DNA of 64,000 nt, from contig CANTUZ010000005.1 in assembly GCA_947846985.1 (NCBI GenBank), positions 7,578,501 to 7,642,500 on the forward strand, in the 5' to 3' direction. A program made the translations under genes and the position numbers. Every line of letters begins with the position of its first letter. Within the stretch, counting starts at the first letter, position 1. This DNA is from Fratercula arctica. Lineage: Eukaryota; Chordata; Aves; Charadriiformes; Alcidae. Below are positions 23,792 to 37,714 of this stretch, in pieces. The notes under the pieces are model-generated. The model was not told where the DNA came from. It did no database searches and saw only the letters and a list, made by a program, of their open reading frames with translations.

Positions 23792-26700
23792 AAAGCATTC
23801 TAAACAAGGCTGATGGTCTAACCCCAGAACATGATTTCTGGTGGTATTTTAACTTAGTTCTCTATTCATGTATCCATTTATGTGATTTTTTTATTTGTTT
23901 ATAAATCTTCAAATGGCTGGAACAAGGTCTGGTTGATCAACACAATACAAAAATGACCTAGGCAAAAATAGTGTAATATCATGGCATGCCAAATCTTTTA
24001 ATAAGTCACAATACTAGCAGATGTAATTGGCATCCAGTCGGCAAGATATGGGGCATCAACCAAGGTCTGGATACACTAGAAATCATTTGTCTGTTAGGGT
24101 ATGCTATTCTGCAGTGCAATGTTTTGTTGCTACAGACAGTCCCTCGGCAGCATATCTGTGCTTCCAAGTAGAACATCCCTTTTTATAACATTTAGTCTAC
24201 TTTCTTGCAGTATCTAAAGGAGGCATTATCTGCATGGTGTTTGACATGTCTGTGTTAAAGAAGCAAATGCTACTTGGTAGGTTAACGTGAACTGGCATGA
24301 TAAGGGCATAAATCTGTTGCACAGTTGCTCAAGCTCTGCTTCTAATGATTTGTTCTACTCGTCAACCCAACCATCTGCAAGCATCTAAATTACAGGCTAC
24401 CTTTTGCAACTCTGTGCACTGCATCCCATTCCAGTGCTGTACTGAGCTGTTCATATCCTGAGCAGGAAGCAAATAGTTAGCAGGCGTGACCTTTTCAAAG
24501 AAATACTGATCCTAGAGCTGAGGTAAAGTAGCCTGAGTTCACTAATATCACAAGAAAAGCTGGTAATGTGTCATGTTTTACTGAACGTGCCCCAAGCCCG
24601 CAGTTCTTAAGCAGTGCCGTGTTTGAGGCAAAAGACGGGTAACGTAGCAGAGCTGGAGGACAATGTTGTGTCTTAAGCCTGTGGAATAAAAAGTATGAAT
24701 AGCCTGATTATGCTTTACAATCACTTTTATTTTTAAAAAGTGAAGAGAAATAGCTACAGAGTATATAATATGTTTGATTTGCAAGTCAGCTAAGCTTCAG
24801 TATCCTAAAGAACAGAAGTAATTCTGTTAAATCACATTGGTTTCATTCTGCCCAATTCCATGGAGAATGAGTGTGTGTGTTAAAAAATAAAAGCACCTCA
24901 AAGTACTTCAGTTTCGCACAATTGAAATAATTGGAAATGAAAAATGAGAGGACCAAAATGGTAGCACAAACACCGTGGTCTTTTCTGAATACATACTATA
25001 ACAAAGACTTCAATTACATTATAACATTGTTCAGAGTCTTTAAATTTTGAGCTTTTGTTTTGTTTTCTTTTTTTCTTAAACCTTTCTTATGAAATGGAAC
25101 TTCTGTTATAAACTTTGTAGAAAACATTGTGCTTTGTGATGTTTGGAGGCTAACCTTTCCTAAGAGATAACAAATGCCATGCTGTTTTGGGTTTCTGCAT
25201 ATATAATTAAACAGTTCGCATTTAGATGGTGAGATTCAGAAACCTATTTTTAATATGTTCAGATATAAGTTAGAAAGTGAAATTAAGGAGTAGCTCAGAG
25301 AAGGAGAGAAGAAAACTTGCTGAATTGGTTATTGGAAAAAATGTTATAAACTTATTGCATGTTAAAATGTTAAAAACAAATGGGAGATTATTCTCAGATC
25401 ACTGCCTTTTGAATTCCTCTTATAGAATAATATATCTGAAACATATTTGAAAATGTGTAACTTCTTTTGAAATATCCATTACTTAGTAGGGAATATTATA
25501 TGAAATAATATTACTAAGAGAAAACTCTTTAAAGAGTTCAGATATTTAGATTTTTTGGTGTTGAAGGTAAGTTACTCTTCTTAACAGAACTTTCATAATG
25601 TAGTTGAATTGGCAGCTGGTGTGCAATTTGGGATCTTGTCATTGTGCTTCAGCAAAGGTGAGTAATAAACATATATTATTTTTCAAGGCGATTTTTTTCT
25701 TCTGGAGAATGCCATCATTTTTCGGTAGGTTTTTTCGCTTGGTTGGTTTTCTTGGTCGTGTTTTTTATTTATTACTGTGGTATACTCAACACCAAATTTT
25801 GCATACATTTACGTTAACTTATTTTCATATAGTGGTACAATTAGCAGAAGGACTGTTATCAATAATCATTATTTATAATGTTACAAAGTTATTAATTGTC
25901 TAATGATAGGAGAACATTTGTGAGATTTCTACACACTGTAGATTTTTAAGCATGTTAGTCCGATCAGCGTTGTAAATTGAGTCCAGCCATGAACTTCAGT
26001 TGACAGGAAAAAGACTCCATATGTCTTTCAGACGAAAAGCGATCCTACTTCCATTAGTCTCTTTTAAATAGATTGTTTGTTACCAGAATAAGATGTTCCA
26101 GAGTCAACACCGACATTTTGGATTGTTCTGTGTAACTGAGCTGGTGTAAGTGACTTTACCCGTGTGTGACTTTGCAATGGCGCTGCAATTAATAGGTTTG
26201 GGTTTCTTTTCGTTTGTAAATGTCAATTTAAATAAGTTTTTACAGAAACGCCTTTAATTTTCATTTTTATATAAATATGTTCACAGTGACCTAAGGGAAA
26301 TAGCTCAAAGTTCCTCTTGAACTATATTCTTTTATTTGCTGCACACAATGACCATCATAATTTGTCAGAAATAATAGTAAGAAGAACTTAAAATGCAAAA
26401 TAATACCTGAAATAAACTCTACGCAAAGAGATTTGAAATTACTTCCTTTTTGTCTCTGACAAAGTTATACCTTAATAGTGCCTTTTAAATTATTGCAAAA
26501 TTAAAGTTTAGCTTCCTGCTGGTTATTATCACTTTCTGAACTGTGTTGTTCAGAACATGTGTTAAGAAAAGACAGTCCTAAATTTCATTTTTCTTTTCCA
26601 TTACATTTAGTCATAAACATGATCTATCAGAACTACTCCAGCAGATGTTGACATGGGGCTTCAAAAGTGATGAGCTGCGGAACAAAGATTTTCTGCACGT

Positions 26701-29700
26701 ACCTCAGATAACATCTTTGAGGCTCATGTTAGAAGTTTTGCTGAACTTTGCAAAAACTAATCTTAAAATTTCTTTGAGAAAGGTCACGGTCCACATGGGA
26801 AAGCAGATGAAGTGGATTAAAGGCAAGTGCTGTAAGAAGTGCGAATGTTGAATATGTGGTAAATGTTAGGGAGAAATGTTTTTTTCTGTAATGTAAAAAA
26901 AGAAAATTACAGAAGAATAGAATAATGTGGTTAGTTTGCCTTTTCAATTACTGTATTCAGCATATCAAAACAATATTTTTAATGTGATTGTCTTTTGCGA
27001 GCTGTATGGGATAATCTGTGCTGCCAAAATTTGATTCAAAATCAACAATTTGTGGAAACCTTTGTAACAGGCTTGAGTTGTACATACTTAGGAGGCGACG
27101 TGGAGAAAGAGGGTAGGAGAACTGTACCGTTCGCCTCCTTCTGTTGGTGAACAATTAGAGTAGTGAAAAAAACCCAACACTGTTTTGCTTTCTTCTAAAA
27201 GGCTTTGCTGCACAAAACAGGTGCTTTTCCCATTCATTCAGTTTCTTATGAAAACATCTGAATTAGAGCAGCATGTCATCTCAGAATAATTATCTTTTCT
27301 GTTGATTAAAAATCACCTTCTGGAATACGTATGTGGTTTTGGTAGTGTGGGAATACTTTAATTCGCATTGGTCCCAGAAATAGCTTAACTGGTTCATATG
27401 GAACTAATTCCTTGCCAGGTTAAGGCACTGGGGCAAACTAACTTTTGGAGCTCCATGGTACGTGGTTGTCCAGCTTCTGCTGCCTGAATTAATTTTCGTC
27501 GTATAGCGTAGAATGCGTGTATGTACACAGTTAAATGTTCGTGAAGCAAAAGTGTTAACTTCAGTTTTTGGAGATGATTGTCAATTACTTTGGATGAAAT
27601 GAATTAGTATAATTATTCTTTTTTGGCTTAGAAAGCTAATTTTATCATCACTATGTATTATATAAAATTATTGAATGGCATTTTTTTACTGTTCATTGGC
27701 ATGTGTGTACCTGTTTCAAAGAAAGGTAATCTGTAAACGCCCTCTGAACTTTATATATCAATATCTCCTGTACATTAAAAAGAGTATTAGAAAAGAAAAT
27801 AATAATATTTTTCGGTTGCTAAAATTACCATGTATGAGTATATTGCTGCATGTTGCAACATGGGAAATTTATTTCAATTAGGATAGACTTATTTGTATTT
27901 TCTGAAGACATTTTTGTTTCTTGATCCATCCACTTGGGCAGTTATCTTGAAATTAAGGCACTTGAATATGCCCATAAATTCCTGTTTTTTAAGGTCCGTG
28001 GTAATCTCGTATCGTAAAGCATTTTGATGCAGTAAAAATGAAGAGGAGTTGAAGAAAAACCTCAACAGTGTACAAGCACTAATACTTTTTTATTGTATCG
28101 CAAAGAATGTCAGAATAGCTGTTAAAAAAGTCTGAATGAAATGTTTGCAACTTCATTCTGGTAAGTATTCTTGATTTCAAAGCAACGGAGCCTTCTCTCC
28201 CATCTTCTGTCATATTGACCAGATGTATTTTGGGATAAAAAATTCTTGCTCCTACACTGAAGTTGCAATTAGTCTTCTATTGAAATTGAGAAAATGAGTT
28301 GGGATAGGATGAGCCATATTTATTTGTTCTTGTCCCCTGCCAGCTGGAAAGAAAGAGACTGCAAATCAGAACAGTTCTAAGATTAATATTTTTAAGTTGT
28401 TTTGTTAAACATTGTAATTTTTCAAATGATAGTTCTCCCTGCTGTTAGCAATTTGTATATGTATGTATATTTATGCATGTGCTAGCTGTATTCTTACTAA
28501 TAGTCTCTGGGAGTCAGAACTGATATATTCACACCCAGATGTTCCCGTTCCTTCTCCATGCATAGCGATCTTAACATTTGTTATAGTTCTGTGTAGAGGG
28601 TGGATGTGGAGCGAGCTGGGGTTTTGGGAAGGTTGCCTTCTTAAAGCAGTGTTTGCCACCAGCTCCTAACAGAAGCTCATTTAGGATCTTGGGCATTCTC
28701 AGTCCGGCCTCTTGGCTGCAATAGAATCTGAAGTCTCGTTGATGGATCACGATCCTCTTCTGTAGTATGAGTAAGTTCTGTTTCGTGTTTTGGTTTAACG
28801 GCATCCCTACTTTTAGAAGCTTGGAAGGATATATTTTTCCTGCCTCTTAGCATCGCTTTTTAGATTTTTACTTCTGATTAATTTTCTGTCTATATTTATT
28901 GAAACTGTAGATTCAGTGAGGTTGGTATTAACAAAGGCCAGCACTGAGCATTAATCTTCAATTTGGAGCTGGTGGATTTTGAACTTGCAGAAGGGAAGGA
29001 AAAGACTAAGGAACTGAGAAGAGACTCTGCCTTTTCCCACTGTGAACCTTAAAATATGTGCCCAAACAATAGTAACGCTGGTCTATAGGCTTTATCCAAG
29101 AAGCATTTACTCCAGTAATTATTTTAACAATGTCTATATTCATACCTTTGCAGTGATTAGTTGTCAAAAATGCAGTAATAAAAGCATAAAGCAGATCAGC
29201 TATTCCTTGAAAAAAAAGCACTGCTAGAAAAAGGTTCCTATAGAATTCCTTGTCACTGCTCCCCACTTCAGCTCAGTTTGTTACTCTCCTTACGTCTATA
29301 TGAAATAGTTCAGTGTATTAAAATGGTAAGCTGTGGCAAATTCAAGGCGTTTGAACAGAGGTCAGATATATTTATACTTTAATACACTTAGAGTTGATAT
29401 TTGAAAAATAAAGCAGAGTAGAAAACAAGTTGTGTTGTGACAATGAACAATTTCTGTTGTGAATAACAAGGAAATTCAGACAACAAGTTTAGAGAACATG
29501 ACTCATCATAGAAACACCAGGAGAATGAAGAGGCAAAAAACATCTTGCAATGTGTTGATTATTTTGTTTATGATATTACTTTTCTGTTCCTAGGATTTTT
29601 TTTCCACAAAACGATCAAATAGATACAAATAAAATAAGAGTAAGTACTTAGATACCTACCAGCGGTGCCTGGCAATGCAGTAATAAATTAAATATTTATT

Positions 29701-31288
29701 GTTAGCCTTAACAAGCATCTCAGTTCAAAATACAAGCATATTAGTAGTTTGACCTTCTTTGCATTTACAAGAAAACACCAGCATTCATTTCAAATGTGGA
29801 AACTATTATTGTGGCAAATGCTGGCTTGTCATCCCACTAAGAAGGATGGGTGGAAGCAGAGAGAAGCACTGTGACCCAGTCGTGATTGGCTTGGAATACA
29901 CTAGTGGATGGTGGCTTTAGTATTGCACAAATACAGCATTGCTCTCATCACATAACCATTTATTTTTGTGAACTTAGTTTTGTTAGAATATCTAGTATAA
30001 CAGTATGTCAAGAAAAAATATTGTTATTTTGACATTTGTCTCAATTGCGTGGAAGAGTCTTTCTCCATTTTATTTTTCTTTCTTCAAGCAGTAGATACCA
30101 GGCATTTTCTTTTCTTCTAAGCTGAAAAGTTAGGTATCATAGCTTGGATGTTGGATAGTTGTTCTTCCCTTTTTCCTTGCAAAGTTTGTTTCAAATAAAT
30201 CAGTATTCCGGGTTTGCGGGTTTTGGTTTTTGGTTTTTTTTTTTGTTGTTGTTGTTTCAAGCCTGTAAATCGTAAAAGGAGTGCCATTTACTTTCAAAAA
30301 AAAAAAAAAAATGTTACGCAAGCACTGAAAAGATACTAATTTTGTAATTGTTATTCTTTCTTTGTTATTCTTTCTAACTCCTGATTTTTCTTCTGGAAGA
30401 TGGCACATGGAGAGTGAGGGACTGGGGCTGTTTTCTCAGCTGTGGCAGCAGGGATTGTGGATATATTTCCTCTCTCTACCTCCCACAGGAAAGTTAACGT
30501 GATTCTAGTCTATTGTTTATGAAGCCTAGTTTTGGGTGGAAAGACCTCCAGCAGGCATGTATCACTGTTAAAATATTATATTCATATATAATACTGACAT
30601 GGTACTGGTGAAGTGTGTATTTTTTTCAAGTTAATTTTTCTTCTGCTCGTATTTTAAACTTTGCATTCATATTGGTTTCTATTCTGAAAACAGCAGTAGT
30701 CTTGTCTTCCTTTTTTGCACATCAGGAAGTCTGTCCTTCCTATAAGCTAGAAGAGGTGTCTCATTAAGTAGGATTCTTTTCCCTTCTTTTGGATTACTAG
30801 TGAGTAACGTTTTCATGTTAAACTACATCTGAACCCTTTTTCATACATATATTGCAAATGGCAAAGTTGAGTTACTGCTGCATTGTCTAGAGGTCATGCA
30901 TTGTAATATATGCAATATCGTTCTGTGTGACTGACATGGTAACTGTCATCATTATCTTCCAAGTGATTTGCTCATGCTCTTTGATGGGCCTTATTAAGCA
31001 TTTAATTTCTGAGGAGGATACTCCAACAAGCGTACTCTGAAGGGTACCGCGAAATGTTCTGCTCAGTACATTATCCTGCTGTACTTGACTGACTGACAGT
31101 TAAAGAAAAATTTCTTTAGACAAGAACGGAAAAATGCCAAAAATATGATACAAGAGCATCAGAGAGGTATAATTGTAGGGTTGTCTCTTCTGTGAACGTG
31201 TGTAAGTCTTTGAAGGAAGCGTGAAACAGAGGGCTGGGGGAAGGAGCTGTATTTTTCCAGGAAGGCTGATTTGAGATTGTTTTGGTTT

Positions 31289-31293
<5 letters not shown>
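23792..31293. other. non-coding, probably METTL15 intron; no gene recognised
   Basis: Only short open frames without domains are present. Features visible are T/G-rich low-complexity DNA at about 30209-30256, an A-run at about 30296-30310, and AT-rich intron-like sequence elsewhere. No CR1 or LTR fragment was recognised in this stretch. Confidence 0.5.
30209..30310. repeat. T/G-rich low-complexity tract and nearby poly-A
   Basis: GGGTTTTGG, TTTTTGG and TTGTTGTTGTTG runs are followed after about 40 bp by a run of about 15 A. It is simple-sequence DNA; the short minus-strand frame over it, rich in K, T and N, is an artefact of composition. Confidence 0.75.
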
Positions 31294-31335
<42 letters not shown>

Positions 31336-31359
31336 TATATATATATATTTTTTTTTTTT
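31294..31359. repeat. compound (TA)n(CA)n(TA)n microsatellite with poly-T end
   Basis: About sixteen TA units are followed by a short ACACACACA interruption, then about eight more AT units and a T run of about 12. The minus-strand frames translating to YIYIYI across it are artefacts. The locus is likely length-polymorphic and can extrude a cruciform. Confidence 0.95.
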
Positions 31360-34300
31360 AAAATCGGTGAACTTGGCATTAAGATGGTTCAGGTGGTGAC
31401 GCTTGCTGAAGGCAGAAAGGATGATCGCTACCAATAGAGAACAGGGTTGTTTTTTTAATAGGAAAAAAGTGGATAAACAGGGCTGGGGGTTAAAGAAAAA
31501 AATAATTAAGTGGTAAGGTAATTTTTTGGGGAACAAAAAGCTCTCCGTTTTTTAGAAATAATTCCTGTTACCTTTTGGAAGAGCAGTGGACAAATCTGTA
31601 CTAGTTAATCATAGCATAATAACGATCTTTCAGTATCATTTAAACATGAATGAGGCGAGACCCAAGTTTGTCTAGACCAAAAGGTAAACAGCAGAAGTCT
31701 GTTGTGTGGTCAGGGATGGAAAAGAGAGAGATTGCTCATGAAGTACTGATATCCGGGACAGATGACTGTTTGACATAGTACTTCATATACTATTTTCCAA
31801 CTCAGGACGTCTTGAATATTTAGTACAATTTCTCAAAGTCCTTTTTGAGACTATGTCGGGGTTGCAAGAGAAAGAAAAAGCGTTTTGTGAAAGATCAGCT
31901 TATCACCATGAACTGATTGAAAGAATTAAGATTAGTAATGCAAAATAAAGTTGTACATCTAAATGAGGACTTTCAGAACATGACGAAGTTCTTGCCTTTA
32001 GAAAGAAAGCAGAGACTAGAAATTACTGGGACTAGTGAGGAAATTTTATTTTGTATCTTTAAAAAATAAATCTCACGTATTTTCAGTTTATGTATGCCGT
32101 GTTTGAATTTCAGTTTTGTATCAGTTCTGCAATATCATTATGTTACACAGTAAAGGAAAAATAATTGCAAAGGCTATCGTGTATTAGATGCAGAACATAT
32201 TCATAAGCGGAATTACAGGTGACCAGTAATAGTGAAATGAAGTACTAAAAGGTATTTATTAGGAGATAGCTTGTCAGTGAAAAGTCTTGTATACAAAAAT
32301 GAGGAAGATGAACTCATTGTATCTCTATAGCTATCTTAAAGCTAGTTGTAAAATGAAGGCTATAAAGTTTTTGTTTGTTGCTGTCTGTATGTCATGAAAG
32401 AGCCAAATGGTTTCTAAAACATACAGTCACAAACTGATTATAAAATTCCCGAGGGGAACTCTGATGGGGCTATCATAACTTAACAATGGAACAGTGAGTC
32501 ACTGCAGGAGGAATTCATGTAATAATCTTTTCCGGTATTTATAGGACCAGGAGGATAAAATGTCATTTAATTTTATTTGATTAAAAACTACGAGGCAAGA
32601 GAGAAAGCAGAAGAAAAAATGAAGCATCTTTCCTTTATTTCAGGCATGAAAGATGAATGGATTATATAAAAAGCATATTATGAAGCAATATAATATAGTG
32701 ATGAATGTCAAATTTGATCACTGCTCCAAAACAGTTGTGTTAATAATAAAATTATTTTATTTGATTACTTAAGGTAATTCTTTCTTTAAGTTCCGGATAC
32801 AAAATGTTGCATTTGAGTGGAACAGCTAGATTATGAGGCATCTGTATGAGTTCTTACTTGCCTAGTTTAGGCATATGTACCTCTGCAGTTCAAAGATATC
32901 CATGGAAGGTCTTTATTTACCTTAAAAAGTTATGCCAAAATATACTTAATGTAGCCTTAATTAGGTTCGCTAGGATGCCAAAAATGCTTCAGCGTATTCC
33001 ATTAGTGCTGGTATCCAGCACTGTGTGTGTAGTCCTGCAGTCACTTCTGCTTGAATCAGACCTGTGTCATCTCTTCTGTAGTGCTCCCGATTGAAAGATC
33101 GTGTTACAGTTGTCTACTGCTGCTTCGAGGTTTGGTTGGTTGGTGTTGGTTCTTTCAGAAAGGGCTGTATAATTTGGTGACCATGTGGTTATTCATAGTG
33201 AACACTTGCATGAATTCTTAACTAAAGCCTTTAGATGCTGTCATAATATTGAGAGCTTGTCACTATGTCATGGTACAATGATCCTCATCCTTTCTCTTTT
33301 TCTCTCCTTTGCACTACTCATATTAATTTTTGGTTTACTTATCAGTTCTTCTGTATGGTTCATTAATATTCAGCATGTATAAGGGATTTATCAAGCTTAA
33401 GGTTTATGAAATTTAAAGTTACTGAAAAGAGAGGCAGATGTGCATGAGGAAAGGTGCAACTGTTAAGCAGCATAACAAATATAAGTATTCTTGAATGAGC
33501 CATGAGATCTTCAAAAATTCATTTGGAAAAAAACACCCAGTATTAAATATTGCTTAAATAGCAAAATTGTCTGGATATACGCTTGGCCGAAAATGTTCTG
33601 AACTCATCTTTAATTTTCTGCTATTCAAATGTGATGAAGCAAAGGACCTTCTCCCTAGTACAGAAGTGTTGGTGAAAGGCAGGCACAAAGGATCAAATCT
33701 TTGTAATACTTTCTAGAGATCACCAAAGAAGAATTAGATATTTAGAAAACAAACAGATGTGCAAAAATAAGCAAATTCCTAAACATTTGGTGAAGAAAGA
33801 CTATTTTCTGGAACTTCACATCATTAGGGAGCGTAAGTGGAATAAAATTATTATTACAAACTTTTTTGTTTTAAAGAAGATATAAGTGACTGCTTCTAGC
33901 ACTCACTGTATCTGCCTTGACCCTCCCTGACACATTTTAGGCTCGTTTGAGGAAAAGCGATGTTGAGGTTTTCAAAAGTTTTAGTGCTAGATTTCTAGCT
34001 ATGATATCAAATTAAGAGCATTTCTTTGTTTTTTAAACAAAATAAAACAATCAAGCCCACCCCAGAAGATGTTACTTATGTTGATTAAATCATATTCCCA
34101 AGAGGAATTACGATGTGATTTAGATTGGTTTTGATTGTTTTGTGTCGCTGCAGAATAAGTGCTAACCCTAAACGACACTTGAGACTGTTGTGACTAAGTT
34201 TTTTGAGTGCATTTCTGAGTGGGTTAATCCTATGCAAGAAATGAAAAGGGAGTTTTAATTTTCTGTTGTTCCTTCACATTTTTCTAAAGGGATTTTTCTA

Positions 34301-37300
34301 CGGAAGTAGAAGATAAAAGTGAAGGGTCTGTTAATTCCTTACGTATGTTACTTCTGGTAAGGATTAAATGGAAATAATTTGAGTGGAAATCAAAGAATAT
34401 CAGATATTTCTTGGAAATTTTAAGAGTAATTTAAGAGGATTTGTATGCTTTCTAGAATTCATGTTATTTATTGCAATATTCTAAGCAAAATGCAGAGTTA
34501 ACAGTTACACTTTTATAATACAAATTTTGCTAATTAGTTTAATATCCCACTCGGTAGCCAGTAGTGGATTTTTACAAGGACAGTACAAGTAACAGTACAG
34601 TGCAAAAAAACCCCCATACTGAATGGACCCTCCCTGAATCTGATCAACAGTGATAATGTGAGAGCTTATAGAGAAAATAAATGTTTTCAGTAGCTTGGAA
34701 TTTTTAACGTATGCAAGTATTGTCAAAACCTAACTAAATTCTTGTGGTTAGTTGTGTTTTAAAAAATACCCACACTTTTCTGACTGTTTCAGATTTCTGC
34801 TTATAAATCAGTTTCCATGAATATACTTGTGGTTTTGTTATTGCGGAAGATAAATCAGAATGCTTAAATAGATTGTGGGAACATTTATATAGTATGCATA
34901 TTATACCCTCTGTAGCGTAACTTTGTCTTATACATACTGCTTACAAAAAAATAAAGTTTTCTGTCAGTTCTTTATTTCTTTGTATGAATTTTGCAATTTA
35001 ATATTGGATAATGAGACAACTATTTTTTTTCCCTGCGTCAACTTTGTAAAATATTATAGGAAAGTTCTACTTCTAGAGCATGAGCTTAGGAAGCATGATG
35101 GTATAACACAAAAATTAAGTCATGACAACCTAAAGATCTTAAAGGACCGTAATTTTCACTTACTTTTATCCACAGTAGAGTTGTATTATTAGTCTCATAA
35201 ATATTCAGTTTTATTATTATGGGATTTCCATTAAAAAGCCTTTATTTATGTTTTCTAAAAACTGTTTCTGAAAAAATGTCTGGGTCTTTCTTCATTGCCT
35301 TTGAATTTCTGTTCTTATCCAAAGGGATTTTGCGGTTGAATCTGAATTCTGTCAAGACATTGGTTAGAAAATTTCCCTTAAAAGGTTGCTTACCTTTGGG
35401 GTGGATAATGTTTGTAAATAAGTTTAGTTCACATTAATTTTTGTTTAATATGATTGCGCTTGACAGATGGTCTTCAAAAACTTTCACATACAAAAATAAT
35501 TTGAGAAGTGAAAAAAACCCAACCAGGTGTTCATATTGAAGGATATGGAGAATTTGTTCTTCTAGTTTAGCTTGCCTGGAGTCTGATTTCCCCTCCTCAC
35601 CTCCCCCACTCCCCCCACCCCACCCCCCCCCAGTCGACAGAGGTCAGTTAAATCAGCTGAGAGGAAAGAGTTGTGGGAATTCAGAGATGCAGAAACTAGA
35701 GAATATGCTGTTCAGTCGCATTTCTACTTGGATTTGAATACACTGTCATAAAACAATAAAAATCTGTCTCTTTCTAAACTCCAGTATGTTTTCCCTAGAG
35801 TATAGAATTACAGATACTTTCTTAGTAATTCAAAAAGGAAATATTTCCTAAGAGAAATTGCAGTCATACAACCTCTGCATTGCTAAGTGAAGAGCCAGTG
35901 ATTTCTGTCAACAAAATAGTTCTTGACTTTTTAGGCAGTTAAGTACCTGTGTTGTGAGGCCAAAGGAGGAAGGCGCGTGGGGCAGCTTCTAGAAACAGTA
36001 CTGCTGTTTTACTGATAAAAAAGACTTAAACGGGCATTAAGTTCTACCTAATTTTCTTGTGTTTCTTCCATTAGTGGAATCTTATAGCTCAACCTGCCTC
36101 TGTTCAAGGTGGTTGTGCCCCAAGTCATCGTTTCTTCGGAAAGTCTCAGGAGCAAAGCCTCCTGCTCAGCCTGCTAGTGAAATGGACTCTGACTACAGAA
36201 ACCTCTCTAGGATGAGCCTACAGAATGGCAGAGCTGTCAGGAGAGCAGTGTTCACCTTTTCAAGAGTCTTATCTCACCTGCCCTTCTGCTACTTCCTTTC
36301 TTTCTCCTGTTGAGACCTGCTGCGCATGAGTTGCTCAGTCTCCCGTCTTTGCAGGCAAACCATTTGCTCCAGATATTCTCACCCATGATGGGGCTGGAAG
36401 TTAACCAGCCTTTTGAAGTCACCTTATCTCTGTGAAATTTGACGACCCCATCGCTCTTCTCGAGTATGAGATAGAAAGACATTTTGTAGTGTGTGTGAAG
36501 TTTTTGATGTCAGGAATGTGAAATTTCCATTTGTTTTCAGGAAATTTGAGTTCTGAGAGGCTATAGAAATTTCAATAGCCAATTTTACTCAGCTTGTGCT
36601 GAATCTGTACCTATATACGATTTAGTCAGACTGCATGCAAAGTTTCTTGCATGTGTTGTCATTTTTAGTCCAGAAGACTGGAGGGGATGGCTGTGTCTGC
36701 CTGGTCTTACTAAAAATCTTCCAGTCTTAGTTTAGGTATCCAAAAAACCAGACATGGTATATCTTCATGGGCAGTAAGTATTCCTCAGAAGTAAGGAACT
36801 ATATATATTGTTAATCAAAAGGTGTAACTCAAGCCCATAAAGTATGTCACATCAGCAAACGAAATGGGATTGCTGTTAAGGTGGGTATTCCTTTGCTATT
36901 CTGCATCTAATTAACACACATAATGATGGTAGAGAAGATACAGCAGGACTGGACTTCAGCGTGTCTTAGTAACCTAAATACATAGTTTTGTCCTCGCACA
37001 GTGAACCTGAAATCAATGGTATTGCGTCTTGAAAACTTACGTCTTCTGTGCTAGTTAGGTTATATATGTGCCTGTGCTGCCATCACACTTTGATCTGTGG
37101 TATCAAACTATGATAGTGTCATTTTTTAAATTGATACACAATACATCAGTCTTCCTTTTAGACCTATTCTTACACAGCAGATGGTGCTGATTATTTCCTG
37201 TAGTCCCATGTCCTGTATGTCTTTGTATCCATCAAATTGAGCAAGTCCAAACAAAGCAGTCAAACCTGTGGCTTTCCTCTAAACTCAGAATGTGAAGAAA

Positions 37301-37577
37301 TGGGAAGAGTATGAAGCTGCAGTTAGTTGTACCAAATGATTGTCCTTTTGTTCTGGAAGGATTGGTGGGTGAAGGCCAGAACCCCTAAAATATTACTCTG
37401 ACATGATTGCAATTCCGCCCAAAATATGAAAATATTTCCAAAAAGGCATTGTGACTATATTGAATGGTATGTTTTCCTCTAGCGTATAAAAGAGATTAAC
37501 AAAAGAAACTTTAAATTGACAATTGGTTTATCACTTTTCTATTCTAAGGTAATGGTGTTGTCTGTCTTACTCAACAG
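31360..37577. other. non-coding, probably METTL15 intron upstream of the recognised exon
   Basis: No domain-bearing frame was found. The stretch includes the C-rich tract at 35.6 kb and a somewhat GC-richer patch at about 36059-36330 with overlapping short frames on both strands (84 codons plus, 76 codons minus), for which I recognise no product. The last 50 bp include the pyrimidine tract leading into the METTL15 acceptor. Confidence 0.55.
35588..35632 (-). repeat. C-rich tract with G-quadruplex potential on the minus strand
   Basis: The plus strand reads as runs of 4, 5, 6, 4 and 9 C separated by 1-8 other bases. The minus strand therefore offers at least four G-tracts of four or more with short loops. 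This satisfies the usual G-quadruplex pattern, and it lies about 1.95 kb upstream of the METTL15 exon. The plus strand could form an i-motif. Confidence 0.7.
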
Positions 37578-37714
37578 CGTTTCCTTGACATGACGTTTGG
37601 AGCTGGAGGTCATACTACAGCTCTTCTAGAGAAAGCCAGCGACATTACGATATATGCACTGGACAGGGACCCCACAGCTTATAAAATAGCTCAGCAGCTT
37701 TCAGAGTCATACCC
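37578..37714 (+). CDS. METTL15: METTL15 internal coding exon (12S rRNA N4-cytidine methyltransferase), partial gene
   Basis: This is an internal exon of the mitochondrial RsmH/MraW-family methyltransferase, which uses S-adenosylmethionine to N4-methylate a cytidine of mitochondrial 12S rRNA and supports small-subunit assembly. The exon translates to 45 codons plus two bases. It opens RFLDMTFGAGGHTTALLEK (the family SAM-binding motif; E. coli RsmH has DGTFGRGGH at this place) and continues YALDRDPTAY, equivalent to the bacterial AIDRDPQAI motif. The 3' end CC|GTAAGT is a consensus donor, leaving phase 2, and the preceding TGTCTGTCTTACTCAACAG is a good acceptor in phase 0. An alternative AG at 37547-37548 would also stay open but has a weaker context and extends past the family's conserved start here. 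There is no stop or frameshift, so the exon looks functional. Neighbouring exons were not found in the window. Confidence 0.93.

Noticed and set aside
31100..31536. Minus-strand frames rich in YIYIYI
   Set aside because: They are produced by the TA/CA microsatellite.
37549..37577. Upstream alternative acceptor (AG at 37547-37548) extending the METTL15 exon
   Set aside because: The frame stays open, but the second CAG at 37575-37577 has the better pyrimidine tract and its exon start coincides with the conserved FLDMTFG block.
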